64,000 nt of DNA from Linum tenue (taxonomy: Eukaryota > Streptophyta > Magnoliopsida > Malpighiales > Linaceae): contig CAMGYJ010000008.1 in the NCBI GenBank assembly GCA_946122785.1, forward strand, positions 1,947,742 to 2,011,741, in the 5' to 3' direction. The notes beneath the pieces are model-generated. The model had not been told where the DNA came from, made no database searches, and worked only from the letters and a program-made list of their open reading frames with translations. Each line of letters begins with the position of its first letter. The stretch's first letter is position 1. The translations under genes were made by a program, and so were the position numbers. Shown here one piece after another: positions 21,854 to 34,640 of this stretch.

Positions 21854-22598
21854 TAAAGGTGTAAATCTATTGCCTGGTTGGTCTATCCTAAATGGAAAGA
21901 GTATTTGTACTACGAGACTCGTAATAGTGGGATGAAAGGACATCCTGGATGCGTTATGAAAGGTAGAAGTGCTAGCAGGAGGATTTTTAATTGTATGAAA
22001 TAGTCACCAAGGAGATGACCATTAAATTGATGGTTAAGGCTATGACGGAGTACTAAAGAAAAGAAGAAAGAGATGCAAAGTTAAAATGTACAAGGACCTA
22101 GGAACCTACGTGGTAAACCATGGACAAGAGTTAAATGAGTTTTACGATCTTACAAGGAGAAGTATAAGATGCCACTAGTAACTTTGGGGTTCGCAGTGGG
22201 CATTAACTACTTATGTACCAAATGATGGAGATAGTGGATGCTCTACATACGTTCGAATTACATAGCCGATGTGAAGGGGTAAGAAGCAATCAAACAAACC
22301 GAGTATTAGCAAGCAAGTCGAACGCTAACCATTGACTTTTATGCCATGGAGTTCAAGGAGGTGCATCAACAGTCGTGATAAGGAGAACATCATGGGTCAA
22401 AGTATTGGTGAATTAATAGAAAAGTTGCTTAAGGTATCGTAAGTGGAGACCTTAAGGAAACTCGGTGATCAAAAGATGATTTGAGAAACCACCACAACAT
22501 CAAAGTTGTCTATAAATGGAGAATTTAATAGTTATATCGAGCAAATAGCTAGCTGAGCAAGTTGTCTATGAGTTCTAATCAAATTTCAAGGGGAGAAA

Positions 22599-22860
22599 TG
22601 TTACACCCCATCCTTTTCTAAGTCAAAATGACCATTATTTCCTTGGTCAAAATTTGTAAAATTCCACCATAATATCAATGACGACTAAAAATGTAAACTC
22701 TCGATTGAAACGGTGTTGAGTTTTGACATAAGACTGAGGAATTTATGGACGTTAACTGAGTTTTGAATTGCAGTCACCTATAATTCTGAAATTCCCAAAA
22801 TACTAACTAAACCCTATACCCCTTATGCCACTCGGCCTCACCTAAAAAAAAAACCTTGCA
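22599..22860 (+). mobile_element. Gypsy 3' LTR, start only
   Basis: TGTTACACCCC follows the polypurine tract, as expected for the 3' LTR. Similarity to the 5' LTR end (18000-18938) is not found downstream, so the LTR is truncated; the boundary near 22860 is approximate. Confidence 0.55.
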
Positions 22861-24467
22861 GTTTTTTCCTCACCCGATTAAAAGCCTCTCACAAAGAAAC
22901 AAAGGGGGACAGCTCGCTCTTCCTAGCCGCTCTTGGCGAAAGGAAGAATTCGATCAGAGCAATGGCGGGTCATGGGAGGCATTACATTTATTCTCTTACC
23001 CTCTGTTTACGAAGGAAGGGAGGAAAAGGAGGGGAGGTGAAGGAAAATTAGGAGGGGAGGGGAGATTTGGAGGTGAAGGAAATTGGAAGGAAAATGGTGT
23101 TTTATGGAGGAAAGTGGGAAAGAAAATGTGTATAGGGAAATGTGACAGATATGTTATTTTATTGGGTATATAATAGTAAAATAATTTGATTATATGTTGA
23201 TATTATTTTCATTAGTTATGAATTGTGAATTAAATTTGTAATTTCTTGCTAATTTTGTTCACTATTAAAAATCAAAAGTAGATGGTTTGAATTTTTTTAT
23301 GAACTTATTGTTAAAATTTTGTCTCCATTTTATTGATTCGTCAACATAACAACTAAAATCGGAAACATACAACAAATCACACTAGCCCCTCCCTAACATT
23401 CATTCTATAAAAATTTCAAACTTTGATGTCGTTTCTACTAGCAACGTAACATTTTAGGTATAGCGTAAAACAACGTTATACGTGATGTAAATCACTCATT
23501 TGGTCTGGCTTGGTCTGATCCAAATATTAATTCAATCCATTTTCTTTAACAATTATAAAATTCATGTGACTAGGAATCGGACCACATTATAATATGTTTG
23601 GTGTCATTCGATCCAAACGTTTGTTTGATCCGATGCGGTCCGGACCATTGCGCACAGCCCTAGATGAGCTGCAAAAACAATGTGAATTCAAACTAAAAAT
23701 TTCATTACATTATATTGATGCGTAATTTTTCATATCAAGTCACCACAAAATATGACCTAGGGACCATTATTTTAATTATAAGGATCAATACCAATTTTCA
23801 ACGGAAATAGATAAGCAAATTTACTTATTCCTATCATTATCTATAACTCACCATCTTGTTATAATTTTTTATGCTCCCTTTCTCATTGTAATAAAACCCA
23901 ATAAATTATGCACGTTTTTCTACTAGACATTTTTATCTATAACTCACTACAATTAATAATGGGTGAGAAGATACATAAAAGAGAGGTCACTACAATTAAT
24001 AATGGGTGAGAAGATACATAAAAGAGACGAGAGAGAAGAGAGATGACAAATAAAGTAAACAAAATGGCTGTTAGTGGGTCGTTTTCTCTCCATTTTGGAG
24101 GGTTGGATTCCACAGTAATCTTTCCCCCATTTTCCCTCCCTTCATCACTGTTCTAAACTTAAAAAACAGAGGAAAGTGCATTGGTACCTCAACTTTCCAT
24201 TCATTTCTTTCCCTCCCTTCCTTTTCCTTCCTATAAAAACACAGGGTTAGGAATCACACGTCGTGGAAGGAAGAGGACGCAAACAAAGAGTCCCCGCCCG
24301 CGATTTGACTCCTCTTTATGATTTGGTTCACTTTATTCTAGAGTTCATATTGCATGGAAAAATGGTGTGGCCAGGGGGGAGGTTAGCGCAAGCAAGGAAC
24401 CAGGCACGTGGGATGGGTAGTTGATGGAAGGCTTCTTGTCCATCGCACCAAAAGCAGCGACTATATA
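22861..24467. other. Non-coding, AT-rich interval with purine-rich block and short duplication
   Basis: No gene is seen. A GGA-rich block (22990-23110) and short open frames without family features are present. A 43-bp tandem duplication lies at 23944-24028. The stretch 23490-23660 contains GATCCAAA/TTTGATC-type inverted phrases that could be an old MITE, not resolved. Confidence 0.5.
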
Positions 24468-24505
24468 TCTCTACTAGCGTGGCCCCGGCCATTTGGCCGG
24501 AGGAA
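24468..24505 (+). mobile_element. Helitron-like 5' terminus
   Basis: TCTCTACTAGCGTGGCCCC resembles the 5' ends of plant Helitrons, which begin TC and often read TCTCTACTA. A GGCCATTTGGCC palindrome follows. No matching CTRR 3' end with hairpin could be paired with it. Confidence 0.4.
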
Positions 24506-25656
24506 GGTGAGATATAAAATTTGATAATGTAATGAGGTGTATAGTTTATTGCTATATAGTTTTATTTTGGAAACACGTGATAAAATAATGAATTTTAGTA
24601 GGAAAAAGTCATGAATGATGCAACGAATCAAAAATCAACCTTATGAACCAAAATCAAGTATCTGCTACCTTGTGAAACAATATTGTTTCTCATAATATGA
24701 TGAGGTGGAGTAAGTTTTATAGAAACCGAATTCTAGAAAATCTCATAAAAAATCGCCTATCCCGCCAGTTTTCGGGAAATGAGCATCTCACAATCGTTGC
24801 TAGCTTTTACTCGGCCCGTTGGCCGATTAATTTGCTTTATAAAACTTTCATCTTGTCATCATTGTGTTTTCTGGTTTTTTGTCAAGCCATGATAAAATCT
24901 AAAGAAATCAAGAATGAACAACACGATATGGGATACGAACCACCGTTCCTGTATCCCTAGAAAATGGTGGTAAACACGCACTCACTTGCCAAACTGGTTT
25001 GGATTGAGATTTTTATCGGGTATCAGGGAACCATGTGATTATAAATTAGACTTGATCAAAACGGGCCAAAACTTGAAATTCAGCCTGTTTGACCGACCCA
25101 TGCCAAACTCTAATTATTCTTTACTTTTAAACTTTCTATTTGAAAATAAAAAATAATGAAAGAAAAGAGATGACTGCAATTCGCCATTTGCACATCACTG
25201 ATTCGGGAATAAAACTATAGAATTTCGAAAGGAAACTGAAAAATGTTTAGGATCGTTTTTAATGTTAAAAATAACCCAAATAGATCTTTATGTTTAGTTT
25301 TTTACTAACAAATACCAAATGATTCCCTATAATATACACTATAATTTAATCATTATGATATCAAATAATTACATAATATATATTTGAAATTATAAAAATT
25401 AGACTATATGGGTTGGTCGAGGTTGAACCATTGAATAACTTTATACATTATATTTTAGCCACTAAGATATAAAATAATAGCATAATATATATTATGCTAG
25501 AGAAAATAGCTTGTTTTAGAATGACAAACCCATGATGTTCATTTGTTTTACTTGATGGACAAATCCCGTGTAGGTCAACCCATTAGAATCCATGCATTAG
25601 TTTATTGTTAATTTTTTTTCTTTTTAGCAATAAAAAGGAGTATTGTTTTTGTCTTT
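24506..25656. other. Non-coding AT-rich interval
   Basis: Contains an 87-codon frame at 24697-24960 with no family signature, and repeated phrases such as AATAATATATATTT near 25375 and 25485. I see no gene. Confidence 0.5.
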
Positions 25657-25700
25657 TCATATATACTAGTTTCTAATGCCCGCGCTTCGCGACGGGATGT
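25657..25700 (+). mobile_element. Second Helitron-like 5' terminus
   Basis: TCATATATACTAG followed by a GCCCGCGCTTCGCGACGGG hairpin-like segment resembles plant Helitron 5' ends. The 3' end was not found, so length is unknown. Confidence 0.45.
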
Positions 25701-27985
25701 GGGTTCATAAATTTAATTAGTCAATCTAACAGGGAAAGTTAATAATTCAAAATCAATTGAACATCACGATTTGTTGCACATTGGTTGTTCGTGTATTCTG
25801 CCCATAATAATAATGACCTAATTAGCTCGTGGGCTATCCACCAAAAATTTCCTATTCCAGAATGCATTTAGTATACACATAAACAACGTGCAACAAACTA
25901 TTATGTTCCGCAGAAAATTCAACAGCAACATGGTATAATCATTATATTAGGTAAATAACAATTCAATAATCACTCTCAACACCGAAATCAACAAATAAAT
26001 GAACATAAATTTAGATTCCATTAGCATGACATGTGTATATTTTGTAAACAAAAATACATTTGACTATGGCTAATATTCGTAAATGAAATCCTCTATAAGG
26101 TCACCGGGTTTGCAAGAGATCCCTAGCCTCAGCCTGTAACTTCCCATCGCTACTGCAAACAACCGTTAGCAAAGCATAAATATAAATATAGAGAATAAAA
26201 GGAAAGTCAAGTTGTAGAAAAAGTCAAGCAAAAATTGAAAGTCAATAGTTACCAGGATTTAGTTAATGCATTACGTACACTTAACTAACTATATGCTTCA
26301 TTCATGCCCCAACCCAGAATTGTGGAACTCCTTACAGCAGCTGAAATTCCCAGACCATAATGAAAGAACCCAACGACGATTATATCACCAAGCAAAATCC
26401 TTACATCTTTGGCAAAACAAAGCTCACTCAGCAGCTTTGTTTATTTTGCTTGCTACTCATCTCACTTCCCACCCTAATCTAACAACATAAACAGAAGACA
26501 TTACAAACATAGCAAGCTACTTCAAAATCCATAGAAATCGAAAACCATGCACATTACATTGAAGAAAGAGAGGAGGTTGACAATGTATGTAGTACCCAAT
26601 TTATACACTTGCCTTCAACACGAAAAGAAGAGGACGGAATAGCAAACATTAGTAATGACACTAAAACAAAAAGGAAAAACCAGAGCAAGTATCATTACAG
26701 ATAAATGCATGCAAATTTACTTACAAAAGAACACCTTGATCCAACAAACGATCCGATGATGAAGCAAAAGAAATGAGAAGCTTCTTGTTAGTCAGTCAGT
26801 TACTTGCTCAAGATTCAAACTTTATTTTCCAATTAGGTGCACATATCGCCTAAATCAATGAACTAAATCCACAAATCAATACCTCAAAGCACAGACCTCC
26901 ACTTCAAATAACTGGATGGAGCTTGATTACCTGATTCCTGGAATAGGAATGAAATGGAGAGATTAATTGAATTCATTGCTGCGAAGAGAAAAAGAAAAAG
27001 GAAATAAGATGATACCATAGGTATCCCCTCTTGGCCTTGGGGAGGTCGAAGGAAAAATCTTTCTCTACGGACGTGTTCGACTAAAAGCAACACCTGATCA
27101 ACATCACCCTGAGTCCTTACCAAGCAAACTCGATGGAAGAGGGAAGCCACCTGGGTGAATATCAACCTGAAACAAATAGATGGATCTGCTGGATTAAAGA
27201 GATGACAGAGCTATCCATGAAATTAGGATAGAGAGACCCATCTACGAAAACAGAGAGTAATCCCCCTACCCATATCTGGATCTGGTTTTTCTTCAAATCC
27301 CTTCCACCCCTTCGTCGCAAGTAACTCCAACCGAATACTTCAGCCTCCGAAATCCCTATCAGGAAACCCAAAGACAGAATATAAATATATACTCTAATAA
27401 AAGATCAGAAATAAACTTGCGACGCAGACAGAGATAGCATAAATCAATTCAAGAAAAGTATAAGAGAAAAATAAACATACCTGTAATTGCAGGATTCTAT
27501 ATATGCAGTTCCACATCTTCCTCTTCATTAGAGAGAGGATCTCGAGATGTAAATCGCCACCAGCCAAGGTTGGGTGATCTAAGATCTCTGCTCGCAATGA
27601 CCGAGTTAAGAGAGAAGAACTACCAAGCAAAGAAGCAGAAAGAGAAACAGAAGATCCTAGAGAAAAAAAAGGGATGAATGAAAGAGAGAGAGTGAAAAGA
27701 AGATATTGATAAGAGGGTTGGTTGAGAATGCTATGCCTCTTGATTTCTCTTACCAAGATAAAGCACCCATCTGACTACTTTTCACCCATCGACTTGACTA
27801 AATGATTGACGTGCTCACTGGATACTGCGCCTGTGAGTGAGTTTTATGTGTTAGGAGAAAAGCCACGATCAACTTCAATGAAAGCAGAGAAGAAAAAAAA
27901 AAACACTAAAACGTAAACCCGCCCCTGACATGACCCCCTCTCTCTCAGCAAGAAGTGATTTTTTGGCAGACTATTTTTGTGGGAG
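25701..27985. other. Non-coding interval, possibly Helitron body
   Basis: Short open frames occur on both strands (for example 26884-27165 and 27394-27756 minus), with no recognisable domains. Purine/pyrimidine asymmetry and splice-like sites suggest it may once have been transcribed from the minus strand. It lies downstream of a Helitron-like end, so a captured gene fragment is possible but not shown. Confidence 0.35.
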
Positions 27986-27987
27986 GG

Positions 27988-28640
27988 TTACTATTTGCCG
28001 CTCATGTATTAAGTTAAAATGACTTTTTTGCCCCTATCAACACTCCTTCCATCACCCTCACACTATCACCATACCACCATCGTCAGCAGACCACCACCGC
28101 CAGCCGACCAACACCGCCGACCGACAACCACCGCCGGCCGACCATCACCGCCGTTAATGAGACCACCTCCGCCGCCAGACCACCAACTGCTGCCAGACCA
28201 GCACCTGACGCCGGCGGTCGGACCCCGTCCGATCTCCGGCGTCGGACCATGTCTGAAAGTCGAGATGGAGAAGGAGAGGAGGGAGAGAGTATTCCACGGG
28301 AAGCAAAGTCTGAAGGAGGTTAATTTTTTTTTTTGTTTGATAATCGAAGGAGGTTAATTGGAAAGAAGTGATTATATTTAATTAAATTGATTTTTTAATT
28401 TAATTGCGGGATCTCCCAAGGATGGTGGTTACGAAAATTACGAAGGAAAAAACCCGGAATCCGATATAGTGAGAGAGACATGGGTTAAATTCATTATTTT
28501 TCCTTTCCTAATTAATGTTACTAAAAAATAATTTGTCAATAAGTATTTATTAATTAACTTCAATCTTTCCCACGTTTGACTAGACTTTCTTTCCTCCCTC
28601 TCTCATCTTCATCAAAACAATACGGGCGGCAAATTGTTAT
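27988..28640. mobile_element. DNA transposon-like element with TTTGCCGC termini
   Basis: The left end reads TTACTATTTGCCGCTCATG; the right end near 28610-28635, reverse-complemented, reads ACAATTTGCCGCCCGTATT. The left interior (28080-28260) is GC-rich with CCACCGCC and GGACCCCGTCCG motifs. No transposase. Target duplication not resolved, so the superfamily is unknown. Confidence 0.45.
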
Positions 28641-29690
28641 TATTTTATATCAATTTCAGTTTTATCATTTAATTAGGAAAGATGTTGTAGTGATTAACTA
28701 TAATTGTGTTTATCACAAAAAACTATAATTATATTAAATTAGGTTGGTAGTGATTAACGAGGATTCTATTAAAAATAAAACGAGATAAAGATTCAACTTG
28801 GGTTATGGGATTAGTCGTGTTAATTAAAAGAATTTTTTCTTATTTTTAATTAAGGAATTGAAATTAGACGTGGATTATGCAATACAACATGTTGATTACA
28901 GAATTTTTTTGGAATGTCAATTAATTAAATGAAATTAAACTTGGGTTATGGAATTAGACGTGGTAATTAAGGTAAGACAAGTTAATTAAGTGAATTTCTT
29001 ACGTTTGTCAATTAGGGATGATCCTTAATTGGGATTATTTCCATGTATTGTCTTATTTAATAATTTCCATAATTACCGGTGGATGTTAATTAGAGAAATA
29101 GATATATGTGGGTTAATTAGAGAAATTTCCATAATTAGGGAGGATATTACGTTCGCTTGTTATTAAGTAAGGAAATACATATACTTCATAAAAAAAAGTA
29201 AAGAAATACATATTACGTTCGCTTATTAACTACTTAAAATGGTATTTTACAATTTAAAACAATTTAAATATATTAATTACTAAATATAATAATATGGTAT
29301 TTAAAGTAATAAATGGTTGTTTTCCTTTTTCTTTGCAATTAAGTGTTTCCATTGTTAATTGGACGTGGGTAATTAAGGAAGTTTGTGGAATGGTGATTTG
29401 TTTTAATTAAAGAAAACAAATTAGATTGGTGGCGAAATCGACTCTAGATGAGTGGGAAAACAAATTAGAGGTGGTTAATTAGGAAAGTTTCATTCGGAGA
29501 AATTATTACTCAAAATAAAATATTTTATTAATGTAAACTTACAAATTTTATCATAAAAATCCTCTATTCAATATTCTACCGAAAATATAGCAACCGAAAA
29601 ATTGACCTTTAAAAACTCTCTTTAATATGCTTAATTATCAGATTTATAATTATTTAGTCACAATTCTATAAAAAATCACTTTAATTCCCG
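28641..29690. other. AT-rich non-coding interval
   Basis: Dominated by TTAATTA-type sequence with repeated phrases such as GGTTAATTAG and GTGGTTAATTAGG. No gene is seen. It may be the interior of a larger element whose right end lies near 30265. Confidence 0.5.
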
Positions 29691-30265
29691 CAAAAAAGTC
29701 ATCGGCAGTGCGTCCGACGCCGTTGATCGGACCCCGTCCGACGACAGAGTGCGGACCCGGTCCGATGATCGGACCCCATCCGACGCCGGCGCACGGACCC
29801 CGTCCGAACCCCGACGTCGGACCGAGCATCTCCGTCCGTCCGATTGCAGGCGTCGAACCACCCATATTCGTCCGTATTCCGGCGATGACTATCCATCCCG
29901 TCCGATTCTCGCCGTCGGACCACCCGTCTCCTTCGGAGGTCTGGCTCCCATGGCAATTGCCTCGCCCGCCGTGAGGAGATTGGGAGCCGGGAAGCGGATC
30001 GGATTACGATGGTGGAGGGATCATCGGGAAAGAAAAAAGAGGAAGGCTAATCGTAGCCGGGACGGGAATTGCGGGGAAAAAAGAGGAAGGTGAGGGTGAT
30101 TAGTCGTCGGTATTTGCGGAACAAAAAAGAGGAAGGTGAGGTCGGCGGTTGGTTTGTTTCTCCAGGGTAGAAAAATCCGGCCAGTTGGTTTCTAAAGTGT
30201 TGAAGGATAAAATTGACTTTTTTTATAATTATACGGGCGGCAAATAGTAATTACACGGGCGGTAA
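29691..30265. mobile_element. Right end of a TTTGCCGCCCGT-type element with CGGACC repeats
   Basis: GC-rich block with at least six variants of CGGACCCCGTCCGA between 29705 and 29850, then two terminal-like phrases ACGGGCGGCAAATAG (about 30233) and ACGGGCGGTAAATAG. These match the reverse complement of the left end at 27988. Open frames here follow the repeat composition and are not taken as genes. Confidence 0.45.
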
Positions 30266-31358
30266 ATAGCGATTCGTTTTTTGTGGTGGTAATACCAATC
30301 CTATCGTCTCAAACGACGTGAAAAGATATACTCCAAACCAACTAACCATGGCAGCAACTGGGAGCTGTCTGTTCCCACATGACCAACGCGAGGAAAGCCA
30401 AACCAGAAAGAGAACCTTCTACCCAGAAGTCTCATCAGTCGTCCAAAGCCAACTATGCAGTCCAAATCAAAACAGAGAACACGTTCAACCACCCACACTG
30501 CAATCCACGCCAGGTTAGAACAGTAAAGATGAGTCTAAATATACAGTGAAAGTAGAGTGGTGGTACAGTGATCGGGTTGTTGGGGGTTTTATTTCTTTCA
30601 ATTTTACCAACACGGAAAAATAAAAGGACTTAAAGAAAAAAATTGACACTCCTGGACCCGTTTAAATCCGCATGTGTACGGTAAGTTGGCCCATTCCACA
30701 GAGGAAAAAGAAAAAAATTGGCACTCCCTATTCTACCCTTCCTACAAACGCTCATGGAGCAGGGAATTTGAAATGGGGGAAGAGTTTTTTTCCTCTCTGC
30801 GATTATATATTTTTAATTAAAAAAATACTATAAATGTACTTAGTGTGATTGGTTATGATCTTTGCTTTTTTTTTAAAGTGGTCATGGTTCGAATCCTAGT
30901 AAGTGTCTTTTTAATGAATAAAACAAGTAATTGAGAAGACCAAAATATCATTCTTATTTTCACTCTGAATGTACGAAATTTGAAATGGGGCTTCAAATTT
31001 TCTTATTTGGCTTGTATTTATTGTGTAGATTAAATGGGGCTTTAAGTTTTCTTATTTGGCTTGTATTTATTGTGTAGATTAAAGAGACATGCGGATTTCA
31101 GGCAGTGATGATCGGGAGAAGGGCCGAGCTGGTGGGGTTCATGTACGATATCCTCGTTTTGCCATCGCGCCATTGATCGGTGAAAAAGCAGCTTGTTACT
31201 TGCATCATTTAGAGATCTCGCCAATGAATATGATGCAGAAATAATTACATGGAAGGAAGCGCTCCAAACTTTTTGGGAACTAGAGTGAAGTCACGTACTG
31301 CACCAGTGTCAAAGTCTCAAGGCCATCCAACTATTAACTAGAGTATTTCAGGGCAGTC
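30266..31358. other. Non-coding interval with a 49-bp tandem duplication
   Basis: The phrase AAATGGGGCTT and the following 38 bases repeat at 30983 and 31032. A tRNA B-box-like GGTTCGAATCC at 30886-30896 could be a SINE remnant, but no A-box or tail could be placed. No gene is seen. Confidence 0.5.
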
Positions 31359-31846
31359 TGTTAGAAACCGAACAGAAAAATTAGGGTTATTGATCTGGCT
31401 GAGTCGCGAACTAGGCCGCTCTTTTAAAAACGTTCGCGGCATTGCTTCGTACTGCGCACAGCAAACTATCAGCCGGTCGCCTCCAGGATAAAATAGTTAT
31501 TCTAATTTTCTTGCTCATCGGTATTGTGCGAAAAACCAGAGCTCTATGAATTCACTCTCTCTCGTGCTTCTGCTCTTCTGAGGTGTGTCTAGAGGGTCTG
31601 GGGCGTCTGCTATTTATAGGAGCAGAAAACCCAGAATATTCCCTCTTTCTTTGGGAATAAGTCACATTTTAATTAGGGAGATAATTACTCCCATAATTAA
31701 AATATAATATATTAAGATAATTAATACTAATTATGTCCATAATATTCCTTTTATTAATTATCCATCTTATTTATGTATTATGGGAAAATACTGGATAATT
31801 AATTAGGAATTTCATTTATAGCTTTTCAAAGCTATTCATCCCAACA
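31359..31846 (-). mobile_element. Solo LTR, 488 bp, copia-like
   Basis: The element runs from TGTTAGAAACC to CATCCCAACA (plus strand), giving TG...CA ends on either strand. Flanks CAGTC (31354-31358) and CAATC (31847-31851) are a 5-bp target duplication with one mismatch. CTCCTATAAATAGCAG on the minus strand (near 31612) is the likely TATA box, so the sense strand is minus. No internal region is attached. Confidence 0.75.
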
Positions 31847-31979
31847 CAATCTATGGTTATAATTACTTGAGATGCATGTTTCAGAGCAATCTTGGTTATA
31901 ATTAACTAAAGTATTTCAATTATGAGTTATAGTTACTTGAGATGCATTTTTAAGGATTCCATTCCTAGACTTTTAAACT

Positions 31980-32547
31980 AAGGAGAATTGAGAATGTATG
32001 AGGCATATGGTTATATGTTGAGGTACCTCACATCCTAATGAAGGTGAGGGCATGTGATGTGATGTGTATTTTTTAGGTACTTCACGGCCTAATGAAGGTG
32101 AAGGTGATGTGTATGTGATGAGTGAGTATTAGTAAGAAAAGGAAACCCACGGGTGGTTGGATCACTACTAGACGACACTACGATACATAGTAGTTGATCA
32201 GGTATGGCACCAGATGGCAAATCGACACGCAGGTTATTGCCTAGGAGGTTATGGGACCGAATGGCGAATCAAAACGCGGGCCATTTCCTAGAAGGTTATG
32301 GCACCGGACGACGATACGAACGCGCTGGTCATAGGTTAAGGAGAGTGTCTAGTTTTTTAGATTAAGGGTGGAGAGTAATGTCAACTCTCACAAATTCATT
32401 TAAAGGATAATGTTAAAGGAAGGAAGTAAGAACAACTTTCGCAAAGTAAAGGCAAATGTTTAAGTTTATTATAATGTTTGAGTTTTTAGGGTGGCGAGTA
32501 ATTACAACTCCCACGTGTTTAATTGTTAATGTTAAAGGGTGGAAGTA
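31980..32547 (+). mobile_element. Gypsy LTR fragment, same family as 17691-18938
   Basis: From about 32240 on it matches 18250-18520, including CTCACAAATTCATTTAAAGG and the GGTGGCGAGTAATTACAACT phrase. A two-copy internal repeat (TAATGAAGGTGA at 32036 and 32090) lies to its left. It stops at about 32547, where the Athila-like LTR begins. Confidence 0.6.
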
Positions 32548-34068
32548 TTGATCACTTGAATCTCTGCAGGTTATTGTCAGAGGTTAGCACGTATCAACAA
32601 CTATACCATCCTAGGCCAAGTTTAACCTAGAACGACATTGTCGTATAGTGGTAATCAATGTCGTATTCTACTGGGGCCTTGGTACCCTAGCATACTTCCC
32701 ACCTAGTTGCTAATTAGTTAAAGAGTTTTTTTAGGTTTTGAGTGGAGGATATGAGGAAACACTAGTCTGGAGATTGATCAAAGCTAAAAGCAGGTACTTT
32801 GGGGAACTATCCCTCCCCCTAGCTTAGGGTTACTATGTAAAACTAGATACTTAGGGTCATCGAATGTGGCGAGTGAGCTCTTTTCCTTGGGCTTCATGGT
32901 TATCCACACACCTCCTAGTACGCCTCCCCTAAACCCATGTTCCAGTCACCTCGATCTAGGCTATCGTATCCGGGGAATTAAGCTTATGGCTCAATTCAAT
33001 GGACACTATCCATCCATGCACACCGAGGTTTCATCCCGGGTTCCATCTAGGAAGGATACCTATATTAGGGGTTCGATCACCTCGACCACTATAGGCCCCC
33101 ATTCACACATCTAACCTAAACTCGCCAGATGGCCCATACCCGTGTAACCCTAGAACTGCATACCCAGTGCGGTAGCATAAAGTAGGATAAGAGGAAAGAT
33201 TTGGTCGACTTACCCAAGCGTCATCATTTAGGAAAGAGTGGCATTAAAATCAACAAGACAAACTCATTAATTCATTCAAACCCTAAAATATCCATACATA
33301 CATAGTAAACCCTAAAACTAGGGTTTGGGGTTTTGAACCCCTAGTACCTTAGAGTACTACTCCATAAAGGAGGAAAGAAGATACTGGTAGAAATAGAAGA
33401 AGACTTGGGGTTGAAGAAGATGCCTCCTTGCTCCTCCTTCCTTCAGATTCTTTCTCTTCTCTCTCTCTAGAACCGGAAAGTTTCTCTCAAAATTAGCTTA
33501 ACTAAAAAGGGGGAAAGGGGTCTTCTATTTCTAGGAAATTTTGGAGACACGGATACGTTTGCGGCCCGAGGTAAGGAGATCGCAGGCGAGATCTTTGGTC
33601 TCAGGGCCGTGATCTCAAAATGCAGTCGTCGAGGCCTTCGGGAAGGGGAAGATTGCAGGCTGACTTCGCGGTCGCGATCCTTGAGTCGGTGCCACGATCT
33701 TCCTCGCGGGTAATATGAACGTTGGCCGTGACTCGACCGAGGATGCTCTTTGCTTCTCCAAATCTCTTTCCTCACAAAGTTCGCATCCTGAGCCTCTAAG
33801 ATCGCGGTCGCGATCTATGGCTTCTGGGCCGCGATCTTCAGCTGGACTTTGCGGCTTGTGATCCCGACCTTGATCTTCGGCTTCTAGGCCACGATCTTCA
33901 ATTCCTCTCCCTTCTCTACACTTGTGACCTTGTTTTGTACCTAATTCACACATATCGACTAATACACCCTAAAATCACATAAAAATCAAATAGGAACGGA
34001 ATAGGGATGTATTTGACGATGTTCAAGCATTTAAGCACATGAATAGCACAAAATACGCCTCGATATGT
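32548..34068 (-). mobile_element. Athila-like LTR, distal part (minus), split by the Mutator-like element
   Basis: Read on minus from 42039, the LTR begins TGATAAAACC, is interrupted by the 34069-41999 element, and resumes at 34068. It contains GATCGCGG-type segments near 33560-33850 as in the Athila-like LTR near 2350. Its inner end near 32548 is approximate. No gene. Confidence 0.55.
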
Positions 34069-34640
34069 GGAAAAAATCCCAGAATACACCAATTATTAAA
34101 AAAAATTACCAAAATACAGTACTTATAAAAGTATTTCCTAAAGTACAGCAGTTTCAACATCACTGTCTTTGTCTAAGACAGTGATGTTGATCACCGTTTT
34201 GGTCTAAAACGATGATACATCACCGCTTTTGACAAAAGCAGTGATGTTATCACCGCTTTAAACCAAAGCAGTGATGTCATCACCGCTGTCAAGGACGACA
34301 GTGATGGCAAGACCGTTGATGTAGGAGGCAGTGAAGCCTTCACCGTTGGATCCAACAGCGGTGAAGTGGCGCGGATCGCTGACGTGGACGCGCGCGGGCA
34401 CTTCACCGCTGAAGACCAAAGCGGTGATCGCCCCGCTTTCCACGTCAGCGATCCACGCCCCACCCCGCGCCTTCACCGCTGCCGTCGGATGCAGTTATGC
34501 GCGGATTGTGGTTTTTCTCCACAATCCGACGCATCAGGAGAGGCCACGTCAGCGATCCTTGACCATCACCGCCTTTGTTGGACGCGGTGATGGCGCTGTG
34601 TTTGTTTGGGGCGGTGATAACTGGCCAGGTCTTTCCCAGC
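34069..34640 (+). repeat. Left terminal inverted repeat arm of the MULE
   Basis: The first ~115 bases match the right arm in reverse. From 34150 to about 34640 the arm is a series of small imperfect palindromes of the type CACCGCTTTTGACAAAAGCAGTG, several in succession and each 20-30 bp. It ends before the PMD gene's promoter. Confidence 0.85.

Larger units (their letters stand above)
18954..22598 (+). mobile_element. Gypsy element interior, decayed, with polypurine tract
   Basis: About 3.6 kb separates the primer site from the 3' LTR, too short for a full gag-pol. No RT, integrase or zinc knuckle is recognisable in any frame. The interior is purine-rich on the plus strand, ending in the polypurine tract CAAGGGGAGAAA (22587-22598). 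It is either a non-autonomous element or a deeply decayed one. A MITE is inserted at 21622. Confidence 0.6.

Noticed and set aside
26266..27756. Several 70-120 codon frames on both strands
   Set aside because: No domain, no consistent splice model, and AT-rich context with Helitron-like terminus upstream. Not called as genes.
28019..28357. 112-codon Pro-rich frame
   Set aside because: Composition follows the CCACCGCC repeats just inside a transposon terminus.
29676..30093. Overlapping open frames on both strands rich in Arg/Pro/Asp
   Set aside because: They arise from the short GC-rich repeats of a transposon end. No frame has a family signature.
30840..30920. tRNA-derived SINE
   Set aside because: Only a B-box-like GGTTCGAATCC is seen; there is no A-box, tail or target duplication.
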